Positions 22,410 to 34,271 of a stretch of DNA of 64,000 nucleotides are shown here, piece by piece (position 1 is the stretch's first letter; each line of letters begins with the position of its first letter). The translations under genes were made by a program, and so were the position numbers. The DNA is taken from assembly GCA_015832175.1 (NCBI GenBank), contig WJXW01000018.1, forward strand, positions 496,001-560,000, written 5' to 3'. Origin of the DNA: Paraphaeosphaeria minitans. Lineage: Eukaryota > Ascomycota > Dothideomycetes > Pleosporales > Didymosphaeriaceae. The notes under the pieces are model-generated. The model worked only from the letters and a program-made list of their open reading frames with translations, was not told the DNA's origin and did not search any database.

Positions 22410-23957
22410 ATGGCAGCAGCAGTCCTGTCCAAGGCCTCCTGGCTCGCTCTGTTTGCTGGGGTGACGATCGTTACTGCACAGTCCAACAGTGCATTCTGGA
22501 CCTTCACTACACGCTATCAGGATTGCACCTACGCGGACTCAGGGATCTATTCAGATTACACTTATTCGTCAACATGTACGATCAAGGACTCGGTGACCCC
22601 GACCGTGGAGCCTTACGAGATCAGCACCCCCACTAGCGATAGTTACGATTACTATTACGGATCCTCGGACCTCAAGATGTATACCGCGTGGTATACTGCA
22701 GGCGCAGTGCCCGATTCCGACCTCAAACCGACATATGACTACGACGCGACTACCACGAGGGCGAGATCGACCTCAACATACTATGATTTCTCCATGCTGG
22801 TGACCTACACGGCACCAGCCGACTGCCCCACCTCTTTCACTTTTACGACCAATGCGTCGGTGAATGTTCCCACTCAGGTCTTGCACTCAGTCACTCCCTA
22901 CGCGGTTGATACTTCGATTCCCGTGCCAACTGCCCGTGCGTCGTACATCTACGAGACCTGGTATCTGAGCGGTGGTGAAGCGCCTTTCACCAGTACGGAA
23001 GATTACTATTACACCGAGTACATCGAACAATGCTCCACACCATACCAGTACCGCAGTTACTCTAGCTACTCTTACACACGTTCTCGCTACACATACCCTA
23101 CCGACTCAGTCAGTGGCGGATCGAATGGGAATTCTGGGGATTCCTACCGCTGGGATTACTGTTACTATTATGGGTGCACAAATCCTCGGCTCTGGATTAT
23201 CATTATTGCGGCAGTGATACCTGGTATCTTCGTTCTAGGATTCTTCGAGAGTTACTTCTGGTTCCGTAGACTGATGCTTGGGAAAGGATGCTTGCGGTTC
23301 GGCACCATCTCATGGATCTGCGTCTCGCTATGGGTGGCATGCTTCACCAGGTCGCAAAGCCGGCGCAGCCCAGAGGACCAGCAGCTGCTGAGGCAAAAAT
23401 GGCAGGAGACAAGTTTCGGCACTGCCATCAAGTTGTGGTTCAAGTGGGGTTTCCGACACCGATACCCCGTTCCTCTTCTCGGCCAGTACTCGCGCAACAC
23501 GGTCGGCATCGTGCCTGAAGGACAAACTCTTCCTGCTCCTGGCATGGTAATGACGAATGGCAACTATACCGGAGGACCCCAGCCGCCGCCTGGCGCTTTT
23601 CTCCCCAATGGCCAAGGCCAGCCCTGCTATCCTCCCCTCCAGGGCTGGGTGGCTGCACCTAATGGCCAAGGATATCCTATGCCTTCTTCAGGACAGGCCT
23701 ATATGCCTCCGAACGGTGTCTTTCAGTACAACATTGAGCAGACAAAGGACGCGCCGAGCGCCACCACAACTTCGGTGTCCCCTGTGAACGGCACGCCGCA
23801 ACCCGCACCTTCGCCAGTCTCACCGACGGTATCACCGCACGTACACGATCCGAATGTCGCTGAAGCTCCGCCTGATATTCAGGCGCCCGTTCATCCTAAT
23901 GGACCGCAAGTTCCTGCTCCAACGCAACTACCTACCCATAAAGACAGCGCCGTCTAA
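22410..23957 (+). CDS. Tyr/Ser/Thr-rich surface protein with membrane anchor and Pro-rich tail
   Basis: Intronless, 515 aa from the ATG at 22410. That Met is chosen because it begins a clean signal peptide (MAAAVLSKASWLALFAGVTIVTAQS); the open frame reaches back to 22176, but the extra 78 residues would destroy it. The ectodomain (about residues 25-255) is very rich in Tyr, Ser, Thr and paired Cys (SYDYYYGSSD, EDYYYTEYIEQC, SYSSYSYTRSRYTYP). A hydrophobic helix follows at about 260-282 (WIIIIAAVIPGIFVLGFF), then a second (about 293-312), then a cytosolic-type tail rich in Pro, Gly and Asn (PPPGAFLPNGQGQPCYPP). No known domain is recognised. Placement in wall or plasma membrane is inference. 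Confidence 0.8.
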   Translation: MAAAVLSKASWLALFAGVTIVTAQSNSAFWTFTTRYQDCTYADSGIYSDYTYSSTCTIKDSVTPTVEPYEISTPTSDSYDYYYGSSDLKMYTAWYTAGAVPDSDLKPTYDYDATTTRARSTSTYYDFSMLVTYTAPADCPTSFTFTTNASVNVPTQVLHSVTPYAVDTSIPVPTARASYIYETWYLSGGEAPFTSTEDYYYTEYIEQCSTPYQYRSYSSYSYTRSRYTYPTDSVSGGSNGNSGDSYRWDYCYYYGCTNPRLWIIIIAAVIPGIFVLGFFESYFWFRRLMLGKGCLRFGTISWICVSLWVACFTRSQSRRSPEDQQLLRQKWQETSFGTAIKLWFKWGFRHRYPVPLLGQYSRNTVGIVPEGQTLPAPGMVMTNGNYTGGPQPPPGAFLPNGQGQPCYPPLQGWVAAPNGQGYPMPSSGQAYMPPNGVFQYNIEQTKDAPSATTTSVSPVNGTPQPAPSPVSPTVSPHVHDPNVAEAPPDIQAPVHPNGPQVPAPTQLPTHKDSAV

Positions 23958-24400
23958 GTCCACATCTACCTAGTCTCTGAAGCCTAATAGTCAATCATTT
24001 TGCGACGCCTTGAAGGCGCTGTTCCAGTCATAGAAGACTCACTCGCTGAGCACATAATTCTTGTATTCTTGTATTGTTTGCATAGATGATATCCCTAGGA
24101 GCGTAAGCTCGACGTTTCTAATATGTAGCAATCGATGAACAAGAGTCCAGGCATAAACATTGCCGTACAGTCTCCCCTCTTCACTTGAGAATACAGTGAC
24201 GAGCTCTTACAATAGACATGGCGCTTTGACCTCGCCATTGTCACTCATCACCCGACTTATATTAAGCCTCATGGGCTACTTGCAGGTCGCCAAGCGCGAG
24301 ATTAGGTAGACTTACCACTCACTTCGTGCCACTCCACGCCGTGTATCTAAAATAGGCACCTCTGCTTCCGCACCTCAATTCTCTTCTCCACACTCCGATC
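23958..24400. other. Intergenic
   Basis: These 443 bases form the 3' flank of the surface-protein gene and the 5' flank of the broken F-box-type gene. Nothing else was seen. Confidence 0.5.
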
Positions 24401-25419
24401 ATGGCGACTCTTGCGTCAACTCAAAAGACCGTAACGATGTCGAACCACGCAGACTGTTTCCCATTCTTGCAGCTTCCTGGCGAATTACGCAACCAAGTCT
24501 ATTGCAACGTGTTTCGTCTTGACGAAATCCCCTACGTTAAGTTGTTGCTGCCCGAGACTCTGGTATGCTCGTCAAAGGGGACGATTTCTACATCTTGGGC
24601 TCTCACGCAAGTCAACAAACAGCTCTGCTCAGAGCTCTTACCACTCGTACACCCAACACGCTTTGCAGCAGTAGCGCTGTGCGACCTCGCAGACTACATT
24701 CAGACATTATACACTTTCCGAGATGGCTTTCCAGCCGAAGCTAAGGAACAGCTAAATTCATTCGGGCATTCAGAACGGAAGATATAAGGCTCAAGGTCTG
24801 GACCTCCCGCCAAGGCCTCCACAATCGCATTCCCGCAAGCGGCGTCGAAATATTGCCTATCCTGAAGACGCTCGAACACATCCACGGCGTCGGGGTTAGC
24901 TTCCACACTTGGTGCGTCTTCAGCTGGGAGCTCGCCATCACGCACATGCTGCACAAGACCTTTTCCCAGTGGCGCTCCGAAACAACCAAGCTCGGCCTCC
25001 TCGACATGATTTTGCGATCCGACTACAATGAAGACACAGTGGGCCCTGGCGTCGACAGAGCAGCGGCCTTACCCTGCAATGCACAGCGACGAAGCACACG
25101 AGTGAAGAAGCGTATGCTCGATCTCTGTGCGTGGATTTGAAAGACGGGGCTACGCACACTGCATGATCACGTGGGTGGGCTCACGATTGCCTTTATCACA
25201 CCGAAGACGAAGCGCGGACAGGCGAGCGAGATGAAGTTCTCGGTGTTCAAGGATAGCGTAAAGATGGAGTGGACTTGCCAGAGTAACTATTGCTTGGCCC
25301 GGCTCGTTGACAGCAAGAACGCGTCGGGCTTCAAGGTGGAGAAGAAGCATGTGGAGGGGAATGATATCTTGCGGTTGGACGGGGAGCGTGAAAAGCGTCG
25401 GCCTTGCTTTTCAGTGTAG
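24401..25419 (+). pseudogene. Broken F-box-like gene
   Basis: The first 128 codons read well and carry an F-box-like start, FLQLPGELRNQVYCNVFRLDE, followed by LTQVNKQLCSELLPLV. This frame stops at 24785-24787. From about 24770 a different frame carries on with coding character (RLKVWTSRQGLHNRIP, EILPILKTLEHIHGVGVSFH, THMLHKTFSQWRSET) to a TGA at 25138-25140. The same frame then resumes (GGLTIAFITPKTKRGQ) to 25417-25419. No GT-AG intron would remove the first shift, because sequence on both sides looks coding. One frameshift plus one stop makes a recent pseudogene, or less likely two sequence errors. Confidence 0.6.
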
Positions 25420-26741
25420 CTGGGATGGACTTGCAGATGGTTAGATCTCGACGTGACTAACTTGTGCAAGGATGTTCTTCTTGCTTCACGGGTAGAAGCA
25501 CTCGCTTTGTGGAATGGTGTCGAAGTAGCTCCTTATGGTAGATTCAGCTCTAGGAGATTGGCGAAGAGCTTTCAGCAGGTTTCTGGGTACCTACTGCTCG
25601 TGTGGAGTGCTATGGCCTCGTTCCGACACAGTGGAATTGCCAATACATGCGATGATACGCCCTTCACTGTGAAACCGACCCGCTGCATCCCAGAGGTTTA
25701 CAGCCACATGTCGTACGATTCCGCCATGCTCCGCGCCCGCCTCTTGGCTGGTCCAGAAGTAATACGGTTGTTTTCACTAAAAGCAGTCGCAGTGCAGTTT
25801 ACCATGGGCTCCGTGACCGCCGCACAGCCGGGTCGACACAGGGAGAACCCTGGGCGCGACTTTTGCTCATCACGTGATACGGAGACGCATCGTGCCAAGC
25901 GTTGCCCTGTACATCTATCAACGCGTCAGTCGCGCAAGCTCTCTCTGTCACACCCCGCCAGAACTTACACTGGCGGCTCGATTGCATGACAATCGCATGA
26001 GTGACAGCAGCAGGTGCTACTATGAGTACAGTGAGTCACTGTCTACCCCGAGGTAAATAACACGGCGCTCAAAGCGTCAGACTGCACTGGATCGCTTTTC
26101 ACCAACCTGTAGTTCAGACATTGATTATACGAGATTTCATGTTGTTAATCCAGCTTCGGATGAAATGGCTGTAGCATGTTTACGGAAAACGTACGCTGTC
26201 CTGCAGCGTGAATTGGAAAAGGTGCATGTCTACACAGGCCCTAGGTACCACACTGCGACTACAAAAACTTTTTTACTTGAAGTCTCATATAAATGCGCTA
26301 GAAAACAGAAAATATAGACGATATCTTTTTCTCTTCGAAAAGCTTTGTATTTTGGCATTGCACGAATCTCCTGTACGGTATCTACCTGCTACGTTCGGCG
26401 CGGCTCACAAAAGCAAGCAAAGCCTTCCCAACGATACATAGCATCAAATGCTGATATATTTGTACGAAAATCGAATTGCATGCATTGCCATAACAGACAC
26501 GGTAGCATGAGCCGTACCTGCAAATACATGGTGTATTGACAAGTCTTCAAGTCCTGTCAGCCAACATGTGGCGACGGAAATGTTGCTTCATCCCATTCGC
26601 CTATGAGATGTGTCCTTTCAAATGGAGGACCTCGTGACTCAACCGTGCACATACTCTTCTGTGCTGCGCAACTGACGGCAATGATGCACACCGTTTTCCT
26701 CTTCAGCTTCGACTTTCTACAACAACAGTCTCCATGAAGAC
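25420..26741. other. Gene-free spacer
   Basis: These 1.3 kb hold one 178-codon open frame (25453-25989) lacking motifs or intron signals; I do not support it as a gene. The 26040-26560 part is AT-rich. Confidence 0.45.
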
Positions 26742-29700
26742 CTACGCCTGGCTCTCGTCTTTCTCAGGTATAGCCCCCTTCCACCTCACCTCCCCACTCC
26801 CCACGCCCTCCACCACACCCCTCATTCTCTCCATCAGCTCAGATACCCTAAAAGGCTTGCTGACAACGTCATCCATCCCGACATCCATCGCCGCCTGTAT
26901 CTGCTGCTCTCTCACATTCGCCGTAACGCCGATGATGGGTGTATGTCCCCTCAACTGCCCGCCGCGCTCAAACTGCCGTATCTTCGTCACGGCAGTGAGT
27001 CCGTTCATGACAGGCATTTCCCAATCCATGAGTATGAGGTGGAGATCTATCGGCGGGTCGCGCTCCTCGAGAGCAGACTCGCCTGTTTGCACGGTCAGAT
27101 ACCGCCAGAGACTCGTTGTTTTGAGGAAGTCGAGCGCTTCACCACCGTGGTTGGCGACGCTGACGACGCAGCCCAGTTTTCGGAGCTGGTTGGCGAGGAC
27201 TTTCTGATTGACGAGGTTGTCTTCTACGACGAGGACGTGCAAGTCTTCCGGTGCGCTTCGCGTGCGCTTCAGCTCGGCGAGATCGGGCTCCGGTGGTAAA
27301 CCAATGGCATCGTTGGGTATGGCTGGATGCATGATGGACTGACGGCGCTGCACGGCGGGTGGCCTTTGCTGGGCCCCCCAATTTACCGATTTCTCGTCAT
27401 TTGGAGGCTGGGTCTTGCTACCCCTTGAAGGCCACCTCGAATGTGTTGGGGACTTCTCACTGACAGGAGACTCTGGTCGACTGTTCATCTTTGAAATTTC
27501 CCGCCGGGTGGTAGCGCGGTGCCGCATGTCTTCAGGGAATATGTTTGGGATGCTGGACCTCCTTAACTTGTTCGACGCTGCTCTTCGCGCTTTGATATAA
27601 AAGGAGAACGTGCTGCCTTCATTGAATTCGCTCGCGAGACCTATGGCACCACCTTGCATTTCGGTTAGTCGCCTGCTTATGAAAAGCCCTAGGCCGGATC
27701 CTCCATAGTGGATGTGTGTGCGTGGCGATGCTTGCGAGAACCGCGCAAAAAGGTTACTCCGTTCGTCTTCGGTAAGACCCCGACCTGTGTCTGTGACCGA
27801 GAAGCGTAGATACACCAGTGACCCTTGCTTCCAGTCTTCTACTAGATGAGAGTCATCGTCGACTAGTTTCGGCTCAAAATGGATGCCATTTGGATCGTTT
27901 GTGGGCTCTTGTTCATTTGCCGATATCGTGACCGTGATCCGGCGAGGTTCTGGTTCGAAACGACTAAACTTGAGTGCGTTGGTGATGAGGTTGATGAGTA
28001 TCTGATGCCATTAGCCTTGTATATAGTGAGCTATCCGGAATGATTACCTGTAGAAGCCTCGTGGGATCGAGGCTCACCCAATTGATACCTACAGCTCTGC
28101 AAGAGTCATCAACTCTAAATGATAGATCTACATTAGCTACCTTCGCCTCGCCCTCGAACATCTTGACTGCATGCTGCGCCACTATCTCCGGCTGAGCGTC
28201 AATTGGGGTGATGATAAGGAGACCCGAATCAAGCTTGGATATAGTAAGGATGTCGTCCACGATACGCTTCATGTGCTGTGCACACTGCGCAATAGTCTGC
28301 GCAGCATCGACAGTCTGTTCAAGCAAGGCTCCGTATGCCACAGGAGACGGAATCGCAAAATCGCCATCGGTTACAGGGCACGACGTCAGAATTCCATCCG
28401 CACACTGCATGATAGCCGATAATGGGTTCCTCATCTCATGCGAGGTCGTGTCGATAAAATGCTCCAGATGTTTTTTGGATTCAAGAGCGCTGTCCGTTCG
28501 TCGTCTCTGCACGTCTTCGGCCCATTTCTGCTTCGATATGTCTGACACGTTTCCAACGATTTCTATGACTTCATTGTTCGCGTCCAATTCCGGGTATGCG
28601 GAGCAAAAAACCCATTTCCAGTAAACTTGGGTATCAGGCTCTGATGCCGGATCCGCCTTTGGAGGTTTCCACCTCATCCTTGTTTTGAGCTCAAAGCAAA
28701 TAGGCGACTTGTGTACGCCAAGCTTGGATAGCAAATCTTCACAGAGTGCGATCTCGGTGCAGAATTAGCTCTCGTTGGGATACTTCTGCCAGACCACTTA
28801 CATCTTCTGGCCATGCTACCAGAGCCCATGTATCCGCCACGTCTTTGGCGTCGGTAGCTCCATCAAACAGGTCATACCAGCTTTGGTTTCGATAGTTATA
28901 TGCTCCGACGGAATCTATGACAAAAATGGCGACGTCGGATTGATCAGCATACCGTTGGAACTTTTTCTCTTTGAAATTCAGTTCTGCTACTAGTTGTTCT
29001 TGTATCTGTGCTGCTTGACCAATGGCGGTTTCTTTCTGGCGTATCTCTTCGTCGAACAGTACGACCGAAGCGAGCGAGGTAGCCAACAGGCGAAGCATGA
29101 CATGAACAAACTGCTTGTAGTCCTCATCGAAAGGCCGACGTGGGTTCACACCCAGGATCAAAAAGCCCTGGACATGCTCACTGTTTGTTGGCTGAATTGG
29201 GCAGATTATCAAAGAACGACAAGGATCACCAAATCCTTTCCAGTAGATGCCGTCGAGTAATCCTTCCGGTAGTTCCATGTCAGAGAAGTGCACAACTACC
29301 GGTGTCATGGTTCTTACAGATCGCTTCAAGTGTGACCCGAAAATGCATCTGTCGTTCTCCAGGTCGATCGTAGGAGGAGCTATGGAGTGACCGGCATCCA
29401 CTCCGATCGAGCCTTTGAGTACGAATTTATTGTTCTCAAATGATATCCCGGATGTTGAGACGGAGGTCCTGGTTTGAACGGAAAAGTCTTCAGCAGCGTA
29501 CAACAGAGCAAACGGGGCATCCCGATCGTTGATTGCGAGAGTGTCGATGACTAAGTCCCAGTAGGTTTTGAGGTCCCGGGCTTTTGCGGTTTTGCTTCCT
29601 ATTTCGACCAGGCTTGTGATTCTGCGCTCCAGTATTTGATTTCGTGTTGTCTCAACGAGAGGCTGGTAGTAGCCAGCCACACACCCGCTTGCGTCGAGTA

Positions 29701-30754
29701 CGGGAACAAATTGGAACGAGAAAAAGGCTTCCTCTAGGAAACCGTGTCTGTCAAGGAACAACGGCATGTCGGCATTTGAGAACGTCTTTCCGGTAGATTT
29801 GATGAGCTGGATCAGAGGCTCAAGATGTGGCCAAAATTCTTTAGCAACGACAGGTGCACTCTGGCCCATACAGGGATGCATTCCGCCGATCAGCTCAACA
29901 TAAGCCTCATTGTAAATCATGGTCGCCTCCTCGCCCCAGAATAGTACGGCATGATAATGATCGTTCAATATCATGTTGACAACGCATCGTAATTGTGGTG
30001 ACCATGAGGCCATTGGACCAAGTGGGGTGGATGACCAATCGATACTCCGAAAGTACAAGACATGATCGGACATATTTTGGCACGGCGGGTCTTGAGTATA
30101 GTCAAAAGGACCGAAGCTAGATGCCGGGGCCATCTCCTGGGGGATGTCAATTCGACCGTTCCGAGTTGGTAGCCGGTCCGGCAGGTACTGTGGCATACTT
30201 TTGGGTTTATTTTGCTCTCGCATGTTAATAGACGCGTCACTGTGAGGTCTTTTGTGTCCAAATTCTTCCTGTCGCAGGAAAGCAGTTGACACGCCACTGA
30301 CCGCCCGATATCGCCCGACTGCGATGGTCGTTGCCCACCAGAGATGGTCTGAAAACAAATAGGCGTCCGCCATCACAGCCGGATCCATAGCATTAATATG
30401 GCCCCAGATCCACTGCGCAAAGGCCGCGCGCGGTTGGAGATCGTGCACAAATTTGGCCGTGGAAGCATCATCTCCTCTAAGTTTTGCGAGCAACGCCGGT
30501 GCACCTGCAAGTGCCGAGTTGAAGTACGCAAGTTCCAGTATGCCATCCTGAGGAATGCCGGAAGATATGTCGACAACAAATGAGGATCGGGTGTCATTTT
30601 CAAGAGTGCTTAGGAGACCGACAGATGCCAGTTCTTCACGTGACTCAGCGCGTTTCAACTCCGGAATAGACCGCACTGACAGTTTCAACTGCGCATCGCT
30701 GGTTTCCTCGTGGTAGCGGTGCGCGGATACGGCGCCGCCATCGTGGCTTGTCAT
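26742..30754 (-). CDS. Hybrid sensor histidine kinase (PAS, HisKA, HATPase, receiver)
   Basis: Three exons in coding order: 30754-28802, 28752-28048 and 28001-26742; introns of 49 and 46 nt; 1305 aa. The N-terminal 230 residues have no recognised domain. Then comes a PAS-like region with IDWSSTPLGPMASWSP and a GAF/PAS middle. A second PAS ends in IVGNVSDISKQKWAED. HisKA has the phospho-acceptor His near residue 756 (SHEMRNPLSAI). HATPase boxes are INLITNALKF (N), VTDTGRGL (G1) and GGSGLGLFIS (G2). The receiver has VVEDNLVNQKV, the phospho-Asp near 1212 (LILMDWEMPVMNG), VTAN and SKPF. No membrane helix is seen, so it is probably cytosolic. All catalytic residues are present. The first intron uses a weaker GAG acceptor. 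Confidence 0.92.
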
Positions 30755-31464
30755 GGAAGGAAAAGGCCCTCAGGCGTCGAGTAGCCTGCAAGCATCAAGG
30801 TGTGATCCGGATGAGAGACGTCCTCGAAAGAAAGGCATTTCAAAGAGAATGAGAGCTCTCCACGCGGCAGAGTCCGGCCCGCTGCGTTCACGGGGGCGAA
30901 TGTTAGCCATCCTAGTGGTGGTCCATTCTTTGATCCGGACATCTAGACTTACTGGCAAAAGCTGCTGCGTACTTGATCTGATTGGAGGCTGGTGCCGCTA
31001 CCGACGAGGATGAACAAGGGTGTGGTCTTGCGCTTTGCCAATTTGGGTTAGAACATCGAGATCCAACGCTCACGCCCCACGTACCATTAGATAGACCGGA
31101 TCCGAGACATCTATACGTTCTAGTTCCAGCCTACCTATACGAGGTAGAATCACTGCCTTCGGTACCAGCATTGAAAATAAAGAGGCAAGTGAGTAACACA
31201 ATTGAGAACATGTCACAAGCCGGGATGCCGGATGGGGTGACTTCGCTCTAACGTCTTTCAGGATGCTCTCGCAATGAGCCTGAGCTACGTAGACGTGACG
31301 AGATACCGTGTTGAGACGAGTGCGGATTCAAGCTTGCCAGTAAACACGGGATGTGAATGCTCACAAGTCATATCCAAAGACATAGGACTTAGGGAAAATC
31401 ACTCTCTACTGATCAAAGTGGTGGTCTAGTCTTGCCTAGCCGGCGTTAACGTCTCCTTGCGGGT
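30755..31464. other. Upstream flank of the histidine kinase
   Basis: These 710 bases hold the kinase 5' region and no supported gene. Confidence 0.45.
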
Positions 31465-31881
31465 CTAGAAGCCTCCAGAGCGGAAATCCTCGAACGCAGT
31501 CTTAGACTCTGCCTCCACAATCCCAAGGCGCCGTCCCTGTGAGAGTGTTTCGAGAGCCACCCAGTCGACACCGTACGCTGACTCTTTCAACTTTGTCCAG
31601 TCAGCCTGACCCTCCAAGGACACGTAGGATTTCCCAGCCAGCCTTTGCGGTCTCTCGCAGGAATGTGTCTCCGTCGTAATTACTGACCACTTTCCGTCCT
31701 CAGTGTTGTGGTCCAAATAGTCATGTTTATAGTGAATGAAATCATCGGGTGAAACTTCCAGTTGCGCGTCGGTGAGATCAACAACGAATTGTTCCCCACT
31801 TTGTATTATGATTGCCTGCTCCTGTTGAGGCTGAGGTCGCTTTGTTGAAGCGTCGCCTGTCAGTTGGTTTGAGAGACACTC
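31465..31881 (-). other. Met-less open frame, likely an orphan 3' exon
   Basis: About 138 codons are open without any ATG. The protein has plausible composition (IIIQSGEQFVVDLTDAQLEV, HYKHDYLDHNTEDGKWSVI, AYGVDWVALETLSQGRRLG) and a stop at the 31465 end. The absence of Met and the stop just upstream suggest a last exon whose partner exons are lost, or the tail of the decayed gene immediately upstream. The family is unrecognised. Confidence 0.4.
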
Positions 31882-31980
31882 CAAGACTCCAAGCCGGATC
31901 GACTGTCATTAGATATCATAGGTAATAAAGCATGGTGTCCAAGCTGTTCGTGGAGGAAAGGTTCCAGTCGTCGCCAGGTA

Positions 31981-33265
31981 TCAAGCGGCGTTTATCTCAC
32001 AATAGCAAGTCAAACAGACAGGACTTATGTTCAGGTACTCCTGTAGAAGCGAGTGCTCCGATGTGGAATCAGACTTGTGATCGTCTCCTTCAAGGACCTC
32101 AACCAGCCTCTCGCCGTCATCGTAGACAACGCATGATCTGCCGCTGACATTCTGGTGGATTAGATCAAATAATACTGCAGCACAAGACGGTGGATGATTC
32201 TTGTGGGCAGTTCGATACAGTAGTTCAAATTTCTCCTGTCCCGGACGCAATGGATTGCTTTTCAGACCAGAGCGACCCTGAAGCATATTTTCAGCCATCA
32301 AACGCTACTGTTTGCCCGATGATTCGAGCTTGCACCCCATTGATCCAGTAGACTGATAGCTTTTCCAAACTGCCGATTTTGAGTAGAGGATGAAACCATT
32401 CTACGATATCAGGTGTACGATTTTGGGTCAAATTGTGCCATTTAAAGGTTGTCTCGTTGCCTGAGGGCTGGGCCGTCCGCATCCAGGAGTGGATTGATCC
32501 AGTTCGTGTCCACAGTTAGTGACAATCTTCTCAAATGCATCTTTGACGAGGATAGCAGAGCACATAGTTGGGGATAAAATCCATTGTCGGATACAGCACG
32601 TGTTGGCCTGAGTATCTCCCTAGCTCGAATAGGAATGATGGATGTTGTTCCATGTAGGATATTTGAAGCTCCAGAGACCTGAGGAGGTGCAATGACGCAG
32701 CAGGTCGGTCTCGCAAGAACATCACCGCAGTCGGGATGCGATATTCACCAGTGAAGGAAAAATGATTCTTGCTGTAGAAGACCTCCACTGCCTCACTATA
32801 GATTTGCTTGCAGGTTTGCAGCAGAGCCGTGCCAGTACCTTTTTTAGGCGTTTATGCTTGGAAGCTCTTACTTGATACTAGACGCGTGCGTGCACCAGTC
32901 AGCTCAATTCAGAACAGTGAACGCAAGGTACGTATTGTATCTCAGAAATTACTAGTAAAGCCAAGATCTACGTACAGTGATATGAACAGTGGAGGAATCC
33001 AGTTGGAAATACTCCTCGGGTATATTGAAATCTTCAATCGGAATCGTCCAGGTGCTTCGTGAGAGAAGCGGATATCTTAATTTATGCTGTTGGTACAGAG
33101 CTTCACAGAATCCGATTTCCCTTCTCAATATGATGCGCTACCTTGAAGCTCTGGTGATGGCGGCTTCAATAGCGATACAGCCAGAGACAAGGGCGTATGA
33201 ATAGATGATGTCCCGTATCTCACGAGGCAAACGAAGGAGTGGAGATTGAAACTTTGACTGTTGCC
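31981..33265 (-). pseudogene. Decayed gene with LPREIRDIIYSYAL-type N-terminus
   Basis: On the minus strand the frame SPLLRLPREIRDIIYSYAL continues into ITRASR, a TAG at 33138-33140, then REIGFCEALYQQHKLRYPLL and IPEEYFQLDSSTVHIT, followed by a likely GTACGT donor. Downstream, KKGTGTALLQTCKQIYSEAVE and VFYSKNHFSFTGEY follow a TAA at 32852-32854. RDRPAASLHLLRSLELQISY then continues until frame shifts near 32540. Later islands are HPLLKIGSLEKLSVYWING and KFELLYRTAHKNHPPSC. The pattern matches fungal proteins that open with an LPxEIR motif and contain a CKQIYxEA..VFYS block (F-box/2EXR-like). Several stops and shifts rule out a complete product. Confidence 0.6.
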
Positions 33266-34271
33266 ATATTGGACGATATCCAGCGGACTGCTATCCAAGG
33301 GCAAAGACGCTGAAATGGAGCAGGCTTGCTGTGTTACTGTGACGGGATGATGGCCAAAGGTGGAGGATCGTTTTCGTGGCTGAGTCAAGATCGTGCCTCG
33401 GCCGGGTCAGCGGGATGGATGGACTTAAGAAGAACATTTGTCCTGCATCCTTATATGCGGGTGTTTCAAAGCTGCAGAAATGTGCTATCTATACGCCGGT
33501 AATAATCAATCATGGACAGAGTATGTATACGACCATGTTAGACGACGAAAAGTGAACCTAAAACACCCCAGTCCGATCACGTCCATCGGCTATGAGGCCA
33601 CACGTCCATCATACAAAGGTTCACGACCTGCAGTGACTGACCAAACTTTGTTCGTAGCTAGCTCTTCTTTATCTCGCTCATACGTGAGCGCGATGTCAAC
33701 ACAAGCTGTGTAAAAGCGCGAGCTGCGTGTTACGGGAGTGATAGCATGTCCATGTTATCGAGAACGGTGATGAGAGTGTGGCTAGATAGTTATCTGCTAG
33801 GTAATAAGGCGCGTATGGGACCGAGAGCTCTTGCTCCAACGTTGCTGGGGTCTCGTGATTTGTGCTAGGAGGGTGCAATGAGAGTGCCGACCCAATGCGA
33901 AGGAAAAGCTCGCCGTGCCCGTAGATCTCAGTCGGTCCTCCTCCAATATCACCTCGGGAATTGATAGCCATGCGCATCATTTTAAGTTGTTCGCTCATTT
34001 CCTCTCTCCTCACGGCTGCTCGTACTGCGGCTACCTATGAGCTATGACGTGGTCCAGAGCTAAATTTTTAGCTCAACCACTTCCAGAAGACTCGCATGCA
34101 CGCGATATCCCACTTGATACTTTCACTCTGCTACTAGCATATTGTACCATAAAATACACGGTCAAGACACAAAGCAAGTACAAGATTCCGTCAAGCTTCC
34201 TGCGCCACCGCTGTTGGTATCTCAATTGCTCCCACCTCAAGCTTTTGTGTTCGAGGCACCCGTCCTGCAGC
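33266..34271. other. Gene-free spacer upstream of the lactonase
   Basis: No supported gene. The frame of the lactonase is open back to an ATG at 34044, but the extra 76 residues lack coding character. Confidence 0.45.

Noticed and set aside
25453..25989. 178-codon plus frame
   Set aside because: No domain, no splice context, composition like random frame.
34044..34271. Upstream extension of the SMP-30 gene
   Set aside because: 76 extra residues unlike the family; start at 34272 gives normal length.
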